Shown here: positions 1 through 8,891 of the stretch, piece by piece
Numbering within the stretch: the first letter of the stretch is position 1
How the letters are laid out: each line of letters begins with the position of its first letter
Origin: Chryseobacterium caseinilyticum
GTDB lineage: Bacteria > Bacteroidota > Bacteroidia > Flavobacteriales > Weeksellaceae
DNA: 64,000 nt
Assembly (NCBI RefSeq): GCF_014837145.1
Contig: NZ_JACYFS010000007.1
Location: 1 to 64,000 of the forward strand
Reading direction: 5' to 3'
Program-made: the position numbers and the translations under genes
The notes under the pieces: model-generated
Seen by the model: only the letters and a program-made list of their open reading frames with translations
Database searches by the model: none
What the model was told of the DNA's origin: nothing

Positions 1-65
1 CACAGAAGTTAAGCCCACCAGCGCCGATGGTACTGCGAAAGCGGGAGAGTAGGTCGCCGCCAGTT
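1..65 (+). rRNA. rrf: 5S rRNA, 3' end (partial)
   Basis: The first bases carry the conserved 3' half of bacterial 5S rRNA: AGAAGTTAAGCCC, then GCGCCGATGGTACTGCG, then GGGAGAGTAGGTCGCCGCC. The 5' half lies outside the window, so this is the tail of an rRNA operon entering from the left on the plus strand. A strong terminator follows at once. The exact 3' end is placed within a few bases. Confidence 0.95.
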
Positions 66-72
66 TTTATTT

Positions 73-110
73 AAAAGTCTCATACATTCATTTGTATGAG
101 ACTTTTTTTT
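73..110 (+). terminator. rRNA operon terminator
   Basis: AAAAGTCTCATAC pairs with GTATGAGACTTTT around a short loop and is followed by a T run. It sits directly after the 5S rRNA and is a textbook intrinsic terminator for the rRNA operon. Confidence 0.9.
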
Positions 111-117
111 GCTCCTG

Positions 118-290
118 ACGCAGGAAAATATTCAAGGTTCAAGATTCAAAATCCAAGATCCAAGATCCAAGATCCAAGATTCAAGATTCAACATTCAAGG
201 TTCAAGATGCGAGATGCCGGATACGAGATACGGACTGTGAAGTTAGGGCGGGATTATCGGGATGCGGATTTCGGGATGCGGAAAATTGTG
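118..290. repeat. Degenerate short-period tandem repeats after the rRNA operon
   Basis: Bases 118-215 are a run of imperfect 7-10 nt units such as CAAGATTC, CAAGATCC and CAAGGTTC. Bases about 205-290 change to units like GATGCGAG and GATACGAG. The stretch is free of stops in one frame only because of the repetition. The remaining gap (290-641) holds an imperfect hairpin GGTGC..GCACC near 317-335 and nothing else I recognise. Confidence 0.6.
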
Positions 291-641
291 ATAATATCAG
301 TCATTGAGACAACACTGGTGCGTTTCAGGCACCTGGAATACTAGTCAGGCTCTATGCCATCAACTGTTAACTGTCAGTCATCAAACACCAATGATTACCC
401 ATCCTTCAAACTCCACTCTTTAAAATCTCAAACACCAACACCAATTACCTAAGAAACATTTTGTTTTTTCAGACATTTTTGTAGAAGTTTTTAATAATTC
501 TAAACTCTGAATCTTTTTAAACAGTCATTTTAATGCTGATTTAGATTTAGAGCTTCTACCTTCACAGTTATTTCTGTTAATAAATAGTGAAATAGATTAA
601 ATCTCTTAGAAGTCTCAAAATTTATGTTGTAACTTTATCTT

Positions 642-1763
642 ATGAAAGAACGAACTGTAAGCGGTTTCAGATTTGAAAATTATAAAGCACCGGAACTTTC
701 GGTTTTCGACAGGTTGCTGGAAATTTTCACCGATCTTTTAACCCATACTTCAGGAGATTTTGATGAAGCTATAGAATGGCTGAGAATGCTGGACGAGGAA
801 TATAAACTTACCACTCCCGAATATTCAATCGATGATTTTATTGAAGATTTAAAAAAGAAAGGTTTCATTCGTGAAGAAATAAGACCCGACGGATCTAGCA
901 ATGGTGTGACCTTGAGCGCCAAAATGGAACAGAATATCCGGAAGCAGGCACTTAAACAAATCTTCGGAAACATAGCCAAGAGTGGAATTGGAAATCATAA
1001 AACCAATAAAAGCGGAACGGGGGAAGACAGCACGGGAGAGTTCCGAAACTACAATTTTGGCGACTCTCTGGAGAAAATCTCAATGACGGAAAGTCTGAAA
1101 AATGCCCAAATCAATAATGGAATCGGAGATTTTCATTTAACGGAAGATGATTTGATTGTGGAAGACAGTATTCATCAGTCACAAATGGGTACGGTTTTAA
1201 TGATAGACATTAGCCACAGTATGATTCTATATGGTGAAGACCGCATCACACCTGCCAAAAAAGTGGCGATGGCTCTTGCCGAATTAATCACGACCCGATA
1301 TCCGAAAGATACATTAGACATCATCGTTTTTGGAAATGACGCCTGGCCTGTTAAAATTCAGGAATTACCGTATTTACAGGTGGGGCCTTTCCATACCAAC
1401 ACCGTTGCCGGACTGCAGTTGGCGATGGATATTCTCCGCAGAAAACGAAATACCAACAAGCAGATTTTCATGATTACTGATGGCAAACCAAGTTGTGTGC
1501 GTGAACCCGACGGTACTTACTACAAAAATTCTTATGGTTTAGATGAATATGTGGTTCAGAAATGTTACAATATGGCGGCTCAGGCTCGTAGATTACATAT
1601 TCCAATCACTACATTTATGATTGCTCAGGATTCTTACCTTCAGCAGTTTGTCAATGAATTTACACAAGCCAATCAAGGCAAAGCTTTCTATACCGGATTA
1701 AACGGTTTGGGTGAAATGATCTTCCAGGATTACGAGGCGAACCGTAAAAAAAGAATTCGCTAA
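642..1763 (+). CDS. VWA domain protein, ChlD/ViaA-like partner of the downstream ATPase
   Basis: A 373-residue soluble protein. The first 180 residues are helical and charged with no recognised fold. A von Willebrand A domain follows, with a complete metal-ion-dependent adhesion site: DISHS at residues 189-193, a TNTVAG threonine loop, and TDGKPS from residue 279. No signal peptide is visible, so it is probably cytoplasmic. It is followed 63 bp later by a MoxR-like AAA+ ATPase. In magnesium chelatase (ChlD/ChlI) and ViaA/RavA the same pairing has the VWA protein acting as adaptor for the ATPase, so a joint role in metal insertion or complex remodelling is inferred. The substrate is unknown. 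Confidence 0.8.
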   Translation: MKERTVSGFRFENYKAPELSVFDRLLEIFTDLLTHTSGDFDEAIEWLRMLDEEYKLTTPEYSIDDFIEDLKKKGFIREEIRPDGSSNGVTLSAKMEQNIRKQALKQIFGNIAKSGIGNHKTNKSGTGEDSTGEFRNYNFGDSLEKISMTESLKNAQINNGIGDFHLTEDDLIVEDSIHQSQMGTVLMIDISHSMILYGEDRITPAKKVAMALAELITTRYPKDTLDIIVFGNDAWPVKIQELPYLQVGPFHTNTVAGLQLAMDILRRKRNTNKQIFMITDGKPSCVREPDGTYYKNSYGLDEYVVQKCYNMAAQARRLHIPITTFMIAQDSYLQQFVNEFTQANQGKAFYTGLNGLGEMIFQDYEANRKKRIR

Positions 1764-1826
1764 AATTTAAATTTTAATGCTAAAACAGGCATTTTCATAT
1801 TAATATTAAATCAGATTTTAAATACA

Positions 1827-3266
1827 ATGACAGCAAAACCAGATATCAAAACACTAGGTTCGCTAAAGGCATCAGGCTATAAAGTAAAAAGCATTAAAGA
1901 TGAATTAAGAGAAAATTTAATAATCAAAATTCGCAATAAAGAAACAGTTTTCGAAGGGATTTTCGGGTATGAAGATACCGTAATTCCGCAATTGGAACAG
2001 GCAATCTTAAGCCGACACAATATCAATTTACTTGGTTTGAGAGGTCAGGCAAAAACAAGATTGGCGAGAATGATGACAACGCTTCTGGATGAATGGATTC
2101 CGTTTGTAGCAGGAAGTGAAATTAATGATGATCCTTTAAAACCAATCTCAAGATTTGCCAAAGAATTAATTGAAACCGAGGGCGACAATACTCCTATAGA
2201 ATGGCTTCACCGTGATGACAGATTTTTCGAAAAACTGGCTACTCCAGACGTGACGGTTGCAGATTTGATTGGCGATATTGATCCCATCAAGGCTGCGAAT
2301 CTTAAACTTTCTTACGCCGACGACCGTGTTATTCATTTTGGGATGATTCCGAGAGCTAACAGATGTATTTTTGTGATTAATGAATTGCCGGATTTACAAG
2401 CGAGAATTCAGGTTTCTCTGTTTAATATTTTGCAGGAAGGTGATGTTCAAATCAGAGGTTTTAAAGTGAGAATGCCTTTGGATCTTCAGTTTGTATTTAC
2501 TGCAAATCCGGAAGATTATACCAACAGAGGAAGCATTGTGACACCTTTGAAAGACCGTATCGGTTCTCAGATTTTAACACATTATCCCGAAAATATCAAT
2601 ACTGCTAAAGAAATTACGAAATACGAATCTTCACTTGATGAGAGACAGAATGAAACGATTTACGTTCCTGAACTCGCAAAAGATCTTTTGGAACAAATTG
2701 GTTTTGAAGCCCGTGAAAGTGAGTATGTAGATGCTAAAAGTGGTGTAAGTGCAAGAATGAGCATTACTGCTTTCGAAAATCTTTTAAGCACAGCCGAGAG
2801 ACGCGCTTTGATTATCGGAGCTGAAAAAACAAACGTGAGATTAAGTGATTTTGTGGGAATAATTCCTGCCATCACAGGAAAAGTTGAGCTGGTTTACGAA
2901 GGCGAGCAGGAAGGTGCCGAATTTGTTGCTGAAATGTTGATTGACAATGCTGTAAGAACACTTTTCGCATTGAATTTTCCGAAGATAGAAAAGCTGCACC
3001 GCAAAGATGCTCCAACGGCTTATGATTCAATAATAGAATGGTTTTTAGATGATAAAGGCTTTCTGGAAATCACAGACGATGCTTCTGACGAAAATTATGT
3101 GAACCATCTGAATAAAATCGAACCTTTAAATGATTTAATTAAAAAATATCAGCCTGATACTAAAGCGGAAGATCAGTTATTTTTAAAAGAATTTGTTCTT
3201 TGGGGATTGGCTGTCAATAAAAAATTAAACAAAGAACGATTTAAAACCGGAGTTTTCTTTTCGTAA
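1827..3266 (+). CDS. MoxR/ChlI-like AAA+ ATPase
   Basis: A 479-residue AAA+ ATPase of the MoxR/magnesium-chelatase I type. The P-loop is GLRGQAKT at residues 70-77, with Ala where the glycine before the lysine is usual. The Walker B strand reads IFVINE, with Asn in place of Asp. FTANPEDY is a sensor-1-like motif, and the GIIPAITGKVELV region belongs to the C-terminal helical lid. It lies immediately downstream of the VWA gene on the same strand, and a bidirectional terminator follows. The likely role is remodelling a partner complex together with the VWA protein. The family is clear; the function is not. Confidence 0.82.
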   Translation: MTAKPDIKTLGSLKASGYKVKSIKDELRENLIIKIRNKETVFEGIFGYEDTVIPQLEQAILSRHNINLLGLRGQAKTRLARMMTTLLDEWIPFVAGSEINDDPLKPISRFAKELIETEGDNTPIEWLHRDDRFFEKLATPDVTVADLIGDIDPIKAANLKLSYADDRVIHFGMIPRANRCIFVINELPDLQARIQVSLFNILQEGDVQIRGFKVRMPLDLQFVFTANPEDYTNRGSIVTPLKDRIGSQILTHYPENINTAKEITKYESSLDERQNETIYVPELAKDLLEQIGFEARESEYVDAKSGVSARMSITAFENLLSTAERRALIIGAEKTNVRLSDFVGIIPAITGKVELVYEGEQEGAEFVAEMLIDNAVRTLFALNFPKIEKLHRKDAPTAYDSIIEWFLDDKGFLEITDDASDENYVNHLNKIEPLNDLIKKYQPDTKAEDQLFLKEFVLWGLAVNKKLNKERFKTGVFFS

Positions 3267-3289
3267 TAAGTATCAATTTAACATAACAA

Positions 3290-3322
3290 AAAAGCTTGAA
3301 ATATTGTATTTCAAGCTTTTTT
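3290..3322. terminator. Bidirectional terminator between the ATPase gene and the VanZ-like gene
   Basis: AAAAAAGCTTGAAATA and its complement TATTTCAAGCTTTTTTT flank a 3-nt loop. A runs on one side and T runs on the other let it serve the plus-strand ATPase operon and the convergent VanZ-like gene. Confidence 0.85.
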
Positions 3323-3352
3323 TATAGTAAAAAATAATCTTAAAGGTTGTAA

Positions 3353-3817
3353 CTAAGCCGTTTCCAGTGTTTTTCTGTCTTCAATAAGTTCAAAATGGAA
3401 CTTGATATTGGCAATGTTTTTCCACGTTGCATATTTAAATAAAATAAAACCGATACACATTCCGAGCGTGTTGAGAAAAACATCATCAATGTCTGCAACA
3501 CCTCTTCCGGATATATACTGAATAGATTCTATTACAGTAATTATTACCAGGAAGAATGCTGTGATAGGAACCAGTGAATTAAATTTCCTGATACACAAAC
3601 CCAGCCAGCCAAAAGGGCTGAACACAAAAACATTTCCGACAATGTTGACTAAAAATGCTTCACTGTCTACATCATCTGTAAAAAAATGCTGTATCGTAAT
3701 AAATGGCTGCATCTGTAAATATGAAACCTCTGAAGCTTCTCTTCCGGAAGCAAAAAACATCATATAAAGTAAAAAAATCGTATAAAGGCTGATAAAAACC
3801 ACAAAATATCTTCTCAT
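3353..3817 (-). CDS. VanZ-like family membrane protein
   Basis: A 154-residue integral membrane protein with about four hydrophobic segments: residues 5-24, 62-80, 88-104 and 120-136. The QYISGRGVADIDDVFLNTLG segment between the last two helices, with its RGVADIDD motif, is characteristic of VanZ-like proteins. VanZ itself gives low-level teicoplanin resistance, but most homologues of this size are uncharacterised, so no resistance role is claimed. It is a single gene, convergent with the MoxR operon. Confidence 0.75.
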   Translation of the reverse strand: MRRYFVVFISLYTIFLLYMMFFASGREASEVSYLQMQPFITIQHFFTDDVDSEAFLVNIVGNVFVFSPFGWLGLCIRKFNSLVPITAFFLVIITVIESIQYISGRGVADIDDVFLNTLGMCIGFILFKYATWKNIANIKFHFELIEDRKTLETA

Positions 3818-4067
3818 AACTCAATCGCATCGTTAACTAATTCTAAAAGGTGGTTATTAAGGGTGATTATGACTCAACAATAATCTTTCCTTTTTCTTTT
3901 AAAACGCAATTTTTTATGATTCTTTAGAATTATTTAACATAATATATGAAATTTTCACTGTTGTAAATTTCAAATTTTGCTGATGGATAAAGGTTTTGTG
4001 AATTTAAATTTAAATTATTTGAAAACTTAACATAATAATTTTGAATTAAATTTACTTAGAGAAATCA

Positions 4068-4730
4068 TCATTTTTTACTTGGGTTTTGCTGATAGCTTCC
4101 CTGAATGTATCTTCGCTGTTCCACTTTCTCGACTCTTGGAAACCAGACTTTTTCTCCAAATGTTCTTGTGATAATTGACGTACAAAGAGTCATTTTGTTA
4201 ATGATCTGTACCTCCACAGCATTAATGACGGAATTTGGATTATTGGTAAATTGTGGAATTTTTTCTTCAGACTCTTTGGTAGATCCATCTGCATAAAAAG
4301 CTTTCCAACGATAGGAATATTTTTGTGAAATTACATTCGGGAAAAAAGACATCGTGTTTTTGTCTACTTTTACATCTTTAAAATCTGTAATCTCAACATC
4401 ACACTTCTTTTCTTTCACCTGCGAAGGATTTTGAATTTCTACATCTCTTTGGCAAGTCAGATTTCCGTCAGCGGTTTCTACCGTTAGACTTACTTTTACT
4501 GTTCCCGCTTTCAGGGCTTCTAACGAAATTTTTCCTTCAGCTGAAGATTGTACAGAAAGGAAATCTTCAGAAGAGATTTTCCACAGGTAGCAGTCGTTGC
4601 ATTTTGCGGCGGTATCAGACATAAGTTGCAGGCTGTCGCCCACTTTTACTGTTGGTAAGCCCAAAATCTGGCATTGTGCCGAAACCAGAAGACTCGCAAC
4701 AGTCAGGATTAAAGTTAGTAAAGTTTTCAT
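4068..4730 (-). CDS. Secreted protein of unknown function with Ig-like features
   Basis: About 220 residues from the chosen ATG at 4730, which places a clean signal peptide (MKTLLTLILTVASLLVSAQ) at the N-terminus. The frame extends 39 residues upstream, but that part looks non-coding. The mature protein is beta-rich, with phrases such as AGTVKVSLTVETADGNLTC typical of Ig-like/Big-type sandwiches, and has several Cys residues (CQ, CNDC, LTCQ, KKC). No family is recognised. It is monocistronic and is probably exported to the periplasm or cell surface. Confidence 0.6.
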   Translation of the reverse strand: MKTLLTLILTVASLLVSAQCQILGLPTVKVGDSLQLMSDTAAKCNDCYLWKISSEDFLSVQSSAEGKISLEALKAGTVKVSLTVETADGNLTCQRDVEIQNPSQVKEKKCDVEITDFKDVKVDKNTMSFFPNVISQKYSYRWKAFYADGSTKESEEKIPQFTNNPNSVINAVEVQIINKMTLCTSIITRTFGEKVWFPRVEKVEQRRYIQGSYQQNPSKK

Positions 4731-4835
4731 AGTTTTTAGTTTATGTAAAATTAAACAAAATTCTTCATCATGTGTTTTGTGAAATGTACTGCAAAAACCA
4801 TACTTTAAAAATTGATCTATAATATTATTAACGAG

Positions 4836-4860
4836 AAAGCCCTGCAATCTGCAAGGCTTT
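4836..4860. terminator. Hairpin in the gap downstream of the carboxylase gene
   Basis: AAAGCCCTGCA and TGCAAGGCTTT form a near-perfect stem with a 3-nt loop between the carboxylase stop and the next gene. The T tail is poor on either strand, so termination activity is only probable. Confidence 0.45.
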
Positions 4861-4889
4861 ATATAAAATTTTAGAAATAATCAAATAAA

Positions 4890-6518
4890 TCAGACCTGTA
4901 TCACTCCCAAATTAAATTTCTCAGTAATCGGAGAGTGATCTGCTGCTTCAATACCCATCGAAATCCATTTTCTGGTGTCAACTGGATTGATGATGGCATC
5001 TGTCCACAATCGTGAAGCTGCATAAGTTGCTTCAGTCTGTTTCTGATATTTTTTTGTAATAGAATCGAGGATTTCTTGGTGCTCTTCCTCGGTAATTTCT
5101 TTTCCCTGTTTTTTCAAAGTAGATTCCTGGATTTGGGCTAAAACCTTCGCTGCCTGAGAACCTCCCATCACTGCTAAATCTGCCCATGGCCAAGCCACAA
5201 TTAATCTCGGATCGTAAGCTTTTCCGCACATCGCATAATTTCCGGCACCGTAAGAATTTCCTGTAATAATCGTGAATTTAGGAACTACGGAATTGGAAAC
5301 AGCGTTTACCATTTTAGCTCCGTCTTTAATGATTCCGCCGTGTTCTGATTTTGAACCGACCATAAATCCTGTTACGTCCTGTAAAAAGATGAGAGGAATT
5401 TTTCTTTGGTTGCAGTTCGCAATAAATCTGGTTGCTTTATCAGCTGAATCAGAATAAATCACGCCACCGAACTGCATTTCACCTTTGCCGCTTTTTACCA
5501 GTTTTCTCTGGTTGGCAACAATTCCTACAGACCATCCGTCGACTCTCGCAGTAGCGCAGATAATTGTTTTTCCGTAGTCCGGCTTGTATTCTTCGAATTC
5601 AGAATTGTCTACAAGGCATTTGATGATTTCCAGAGTATCATATTGATCTGCTCTCGAAACAGGCATAATTCCAAAAATGTTTTCAATATTTTCTTTCGGT
5701 GGGAAACTTTCAATTCTGTCGAAGCCTGCTTTGTCGTAGGTTCCTACAGATTTCATAATATTTTTGATTCTGTCTAAAGCATCTTTATCGTCTTTTGCTT
5801 TATAATCAGTCACTCCAGAGATAGAGCAGTGTGTTGTTGCGCCACCTAAAGTTTCATTATCGATTGTTTCACCAATCGCAGCTTTTACAAGATAACTTCC
5901 TGCAAGGAAAATAGAACCTGTTTTGTCAACAATCATTGCTTCGTCACTCATAATCGGAAGGTAAGCACCACCAGCAACGCAACTTCCCATTACCGCAGAA
6001 ATTTGGATAATTCCGGCAGCACTCATTTTAGCATTATTTCTGAAAATCCTTCCAAACATCTCTTTATCAGGGAAAATTTCATCCTGCATCGGAAGATAAA
6101 CTCCGGCAGAATCTACAAGATAAATAATTGGAAGTCTGTTTTCCATGGCGATTTCCTGAGCTCTCAGGTTTTTCTTTCCTGTAATAGGAAACCAGGCTCC
6201 AGCTTTTACAGAAGCATCGTTGGCTACAACCAAACACTGCTTTCCTGCAACATATCCCATCACCACTACAACGCCGCCACTTGGGCATCCGCCGTGCTCT
6301 TCGTACATTTCATATCCGGCAAAACCACCTATCTCTATAGAATCAGAATCTTTATCCAGAAGATATTCAATTCTTTCTCTTGCGGTCATCTTTCCTTCAT
6401 CACGTAACTTCTGCAGTCGTTTTTCGCCACCACCCTTTTTTATTTCTTTAAAAATTCTGTTGATTTCAGAAAGTTTGAGTTTATTTTGATCTTCTCTTTT
6501 ATTGAATTCTAAATCCAT
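4890..6518 (-). CDS. Acyl-CoA carboxylase, biotin-dependent carboxyltransferase (beta) subunit
   Basis: A 542-residue protein, the usual length for beta subunits of propionyl-, methylcrotonyl- and geranyl-CoA carboxylases. These move carboxyl groups from carboxybiotin to acyl-CoA. Two crotonase-like carboxyltransferase halves are visible. The N-terminal half has MTARERIEYLLD and GGAYLPIMSDEA; the C-terminal half has FLQDVTGFMVG, GNSYGAGNYAMCG and WPWADLAVMGG. IFLAGSYLVKAAIGE and the following TTHCSISGVTDY resemble methylcrotonyl-CoA carboxylase beta more than the propionyl enzyme, which would suit leucine degradation. The alpha (biotin) subunit is not in this window, so substrate assignment remains open. 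Confidence 0.88.
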   Translation of the reverse strand: MDLEFNKREDQNKLKLSEINRIFKEIKKGGGEKRLQKLRDEGKMTARERIEYLLDKDSDSIEIGGFAGYEMYEEHGGCPSGGVVVVMGYVAGKQCLVVANDASVKAGAWFPITGKKNLRAQEIAMENRLPIIYLVDSAGVYLPMQDEIFPDKEMFGRIFRNNAKMSAAGIIQISAVMGSCVAGGAYLPIMSDEAMIVDKTGSIFLAGSYLVKAAIGETIDNETLGGATTHCSISGVTDYKAKDDKDALDRIKNIMKSVGTYDKAGFDRIESFPPKENIENIFGIMPVSRADQYDTLEIIKCLVDNSEFEEYKPDYGKTIICATARVDGWSVGIVANQRKLVKSGKGEMQFGGVIYSDSADKATRFIANCNQRKIPLIFLQDVTGFMVGSKSEHGGIIKDGAKMVNAVSNSVVPKFTIITGNSYGAGNYAMCGKAYDPRLIVAWPWADLAVMGGSQAAKVLAQIQESTLKKQGKEITEEEHQEILDSITKKYQKQTEATYAASRLWTDAIINPVDTRKWISMGIEAADHSPITEKFNLGVIQV

Positions 6519-6638
6519 TAAATTTTATTTTATTGCGTTTTTAAATATACTACTTTTAGATAAATGAGATAAATAAGAATTTTTAGTGATTAAATATGTG
6601 GTATTCAGAAAATTATGAAATTTTTAACTATGCACCTC

Positions 6639-6669
6639 TTTGATTTTGGCAATACTTTTGCTAATTTTA
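6639..6669 (+). promoter_or_regulatory. Bacteroidota-type promoter for a candidate small RNA
   Basis: TTTG at 6639-6642, a 19-nt spacer, and TAATTTTA at 6662-6669 match the Bacteroidota consensus TTTG-N19-TAnnTTTG with one mismatch. This predicts a start near 6675 with no protein-coding gene directly below. Confidence 0.5.
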
Positions 6670-6674
6670 CAGTA

Positions 6675-6783
6675 GAGATAAACGGGATAACATCTTTGTT
6701 TACGCTCTAAGTTCCTAGTTTATTTTTTTAATAGTTTATTATTTGAAGGCCCTGAAAGTTTCATAGATTTTCAGGGTTTTTTT
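6675..6783 (+). ncRNA. Candidate structured small RNA, about 110 nt
   Basis: The transcript predicted from the promoter at 6639-6669 would end at the strong terminator CCCTGAAA (6750-6757) / TTTCAGGG (6769-6776) plus seven Ts. Just inside the 5' end, TAGAG and AAAC (6672-6684) pair with GTTT and CTCTA (6698-6709), so the molecule has hairpins at both ends with an AT-rich middle. No ORF with a plausible start is present. Size and isolation recall a 6S-like or other housekeeping RNA, but I cannot match a family from sequence alone. It could instead be a long leader or a stray terminator. Confidence 0.4.
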
Positions 6784-6865
6784 GTGCGCATACTTTCGAA
6801 AAGTTTTATACCCAATCAGCCTATCTAATTCGTACTTTTGCTGTGTTTAAAATTTATCAGACTAC

Positions 6866-7744
6866 ATGAAGCAACAGGCTCTTTTCAGGCTGCATTTTAT
6901 CGTTTTTCTCTGGGGTTTTACAGCGATTTTAGGAAAACTGATTACTTCGTCTGCTCCCGTGCTTGTATTTTACAGGATGCTTTTTGCTGCCCTATTTCTG
7001 TATCTGTATTTAAGAATATTTAAAAAAGAAAGCATTAAAATTTCAAAAAAGCTTTTTTTTCAGCTTGCAGGAATTGGTTTTGCTATGGCGCTGCACTGGT
7101 ACTGTTTTTTTTATTCCATTAAAGTTTCGAATGTTTCCATAGCTCTAAGTTGTCTCTCACTATCCACTTTATTCGCTTCCATCATGGAACCGATTATTTT
7201 TAAAAGAAAAATCGATTTGACCGAGGTCATCATGGGAACCGTAATCGTAGCATGTATTCTTCTCATTTTTAAAACAGAATTCCAATACAAAGAAGGTATT
7301 TTTTACGGAATTTTATGTGCAGTTTTTGGGACGATATTTTCAGTTTTTAACGGTAAAATGTTTGGCAAAACCAGTTCGGGAAACATTATTTTTTATGAAA
7401 TTTTTTCCGGATGGTTTATTTTAATGATTATTTATCTGGTTACAGGTCAGTTTTTTACTTTAAATGAAATAAATTTGCGTGATATTGCGTTAATAGTCTT
7501 GCTGGCAAGCGGGTTTACGGCCTTTCCAATGCTCGAATCTGTGAAGCTGATGAAATATATTTCGCCATTTACCTTAATTTTAACAGTAAATTTAGAACCG
7601 GTCTACGGAATTATATTAGCTTTTTTTATCTTTGGAGAATCAGAGCACATGAGTTCAGTATTTTACGTGGCCTCACTGGTAATGATTTTAGCCATTGTGG
7701 TGAACGGTTTTATAAAAGCAAAAAAACAAAAACAACTCAAATAA
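6866..7744 (+). CDS. EamA-family (DMT) transporter
   Basis: A 292-residue membrane protein with about ten hydrophobic helices in two EamA repeats. The first repeat starts FRLHFIVFLWGFTAILGKLI and the second includes GILCAVFGTIFSVFNGKMF and LEPVYGIILAFFIFGE, the latter a typical second-repeat signature. Such drug/metabolite transporters export amino acids, nucleosides or other small metabolites; the substrate is not predictable. A TACTTTTG -7 box at 6833-6840 lies 25 nt upstream of the ATG. The PorV/PorQ-like gene starts only 12 nt after its stop, suggesting co-transcription. Confidence 0.85.
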   Translation: MKQQALFRLHFIVFLWGFTAILGKLITSSAPVLVFYRMLFAALFLYLYLRIFKKESIKISKKLFFQLAGIGFAMALHWYCFFYSIKVSNVSIALSCLSLSTLFASIMEPIIFKRKIDLTEVIMGTVIVACILLIFKTEFQYKEGIFYGILCAVFGTIFSVFNGKMFGKTSSGNIIFYEIFSGWFILMIIYLVTGQFFTLNEINLRDIALIVLLASGFTAFPMLESVKLMKYISPFTLILTVNLEPVYGIILAFFIFGESEHMSSVFYVASLVMILAIVVNGFIKAKKQKQLK

Positions 7745-7756
7745 GCATCAATTTAT

Positions 7757-8839
7757 ATGATGAAAAAATATTTTTTACTGGTTTTCTCATTGGCTTTTGG
7801 GATTTCTCAGGCACAGATTGTAAGAAAATATTCCAACGAATTCCTGAATATCGGTGCAGGTGCAAGAGGTTTAGGGATGGGTGGAGCTGTCATCTCCAAT
7901 CAGGACGACGTCTATTCACCGATGTGGAATCCCGCGGGACTTTTGGGTATTCAGAAAGACTGGCAGGGGGCAGCGATGCACGCAGAGTATTTCGAATCGA
8001 TAGCGAAATATGATTATTTAGCGTATGCTAAAGTTTTAGAAAACGGTGTATTCGGAGTCTCAGTCGTAAGGTTGGGAGTTGATAATATTTTAAATACAAC
8101 ACAGTTAATCGATGCTGAAGGAAATATAGATTATGACAAAATCACCCAGTTTTCTCAGTCAGACTACGCCGGAATATTATCCTATGCATTCCGTCCCGGA
8201 GGAAGCGAAAATCTTGACGTGGGGGTAAATGCCAAAATTGTTTACAGAAATGTAGGAAAATTTGCCAGCGGATATGGTTTCGGGTTTGATGTGGGAGCAA
8301 TCTACAAATTAGACAGCGGTTATAAAATCGGTGCGATGTTAAGAGATGCAACCACAACAGTCAATTTCTGGAATGTAAATCAGAAAGAATTGTCAACAGT
8401 GGTGAATGGGGAAGAATTTAACCCAGCACCGACCGATAAAATGGAATTAACGATGCCTAAATTAAATATGGGTGTCAGTAAAAATTTCGCCATCAACAAT
8501 ACAATGTATATTCTTCCGGAAGCAGGAATCAATGTAGATTTTGCTAAGACGGCAGCTTTGCTATCAACGGATTTTGCAAGTATTACACCGTATGCCGGAG
8601 CAGAATTTGGTTACCAGAAAATGATTTTCGTTCGTTTGGGGGTCAACAGATTTCAGTCGATTACAGATATTGAAGATTTGAGCAGAAAAGTTTCTTTCCA
8701 GCCAAGTGCGGGTATCGGGATCAGATATAGAGGTCTAACTTTGGATTATGCCATCAGCAACTCTGGAATCGGAGCATCTAATTTTTACTCGAATTTCTTT
8801 TCTTTAAAGCTTGACATCGGAGAATTCAGAAACGACTAA
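7757..8839 (+). CDS. PorV/PorQ family outer-membrane beta-barrel protein
   Basis: A 360-residue exported protein with signal peptide MMKKYFLLVFSLAFGISQAQ; a start three bases later is equally good. The mature N-terminus has GAGARGLGMGGAVISNQDD followed by YSPMWNPAGL, the hallmark of the FadL-like PorV/PorQ/UPF0164 barrel group. The rest alternates beta strands and turns expected of an outer-membrane barrel. Group members include PorV, a T9SS subunit, but close T9SS PorV proteins differ at the N-terminus, so only the family is assigned. It probably shares a transcript with the EamA gene and with the following small exported protein. Confidence 0.75.
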   Translation: MMKKYFLLVFSLAFGISQAQIVRKYSNEFLNIGAGARGLGMGGAVISNQDDVYSPMWNPAGLLGIQKDWQGAAMHAEYFESIAKYDYLAYAKVLENGVFGVSVVRLGVDNILNTTQLIDAEGNIDYDKITQFSQSDYAGILSYAFRPGGSENLDVGVNAKIVYRNVGKFASGYGFGFDVGAIYKLDSGYKIGAMLRDATTTVNFWNVNQKELSTVVNGEEFNPAPTDKMELTMPKLNMGVSKNFAINNTMYILPEAGINVDFAKTAALLSTDFASITPYAGAEFGYQKMIFVRLGVNRFQSITDIEDLSRKVSFQPSAGIGIRYRGLTLDYAISNSGIGASNFYSNFFSLKLDIGEFRND

Positions 8840-8891
8840 TCTGCTTTTAGCCATATGCTGATGTAGAAATAATGTAAATTAAATTTAGAAA

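Noticed and set aside
96..344. 82-residue ORF after the rRNA terminator
   Set aside because: It starts inside the terminator T run and is made of degenerate tandem repeats (KIQNPRSKIQDPRFKIQ). No start signal or family supports it.
6653..6660. TACTTTTG as the promoter box of the candidate small RNA
   Set aside because: It matches TAnnTTTG exactly, but no TTTG-like -33 box lies at the right distance. The box nine bases further on (6662-6669) has one at exactly 19 nt.
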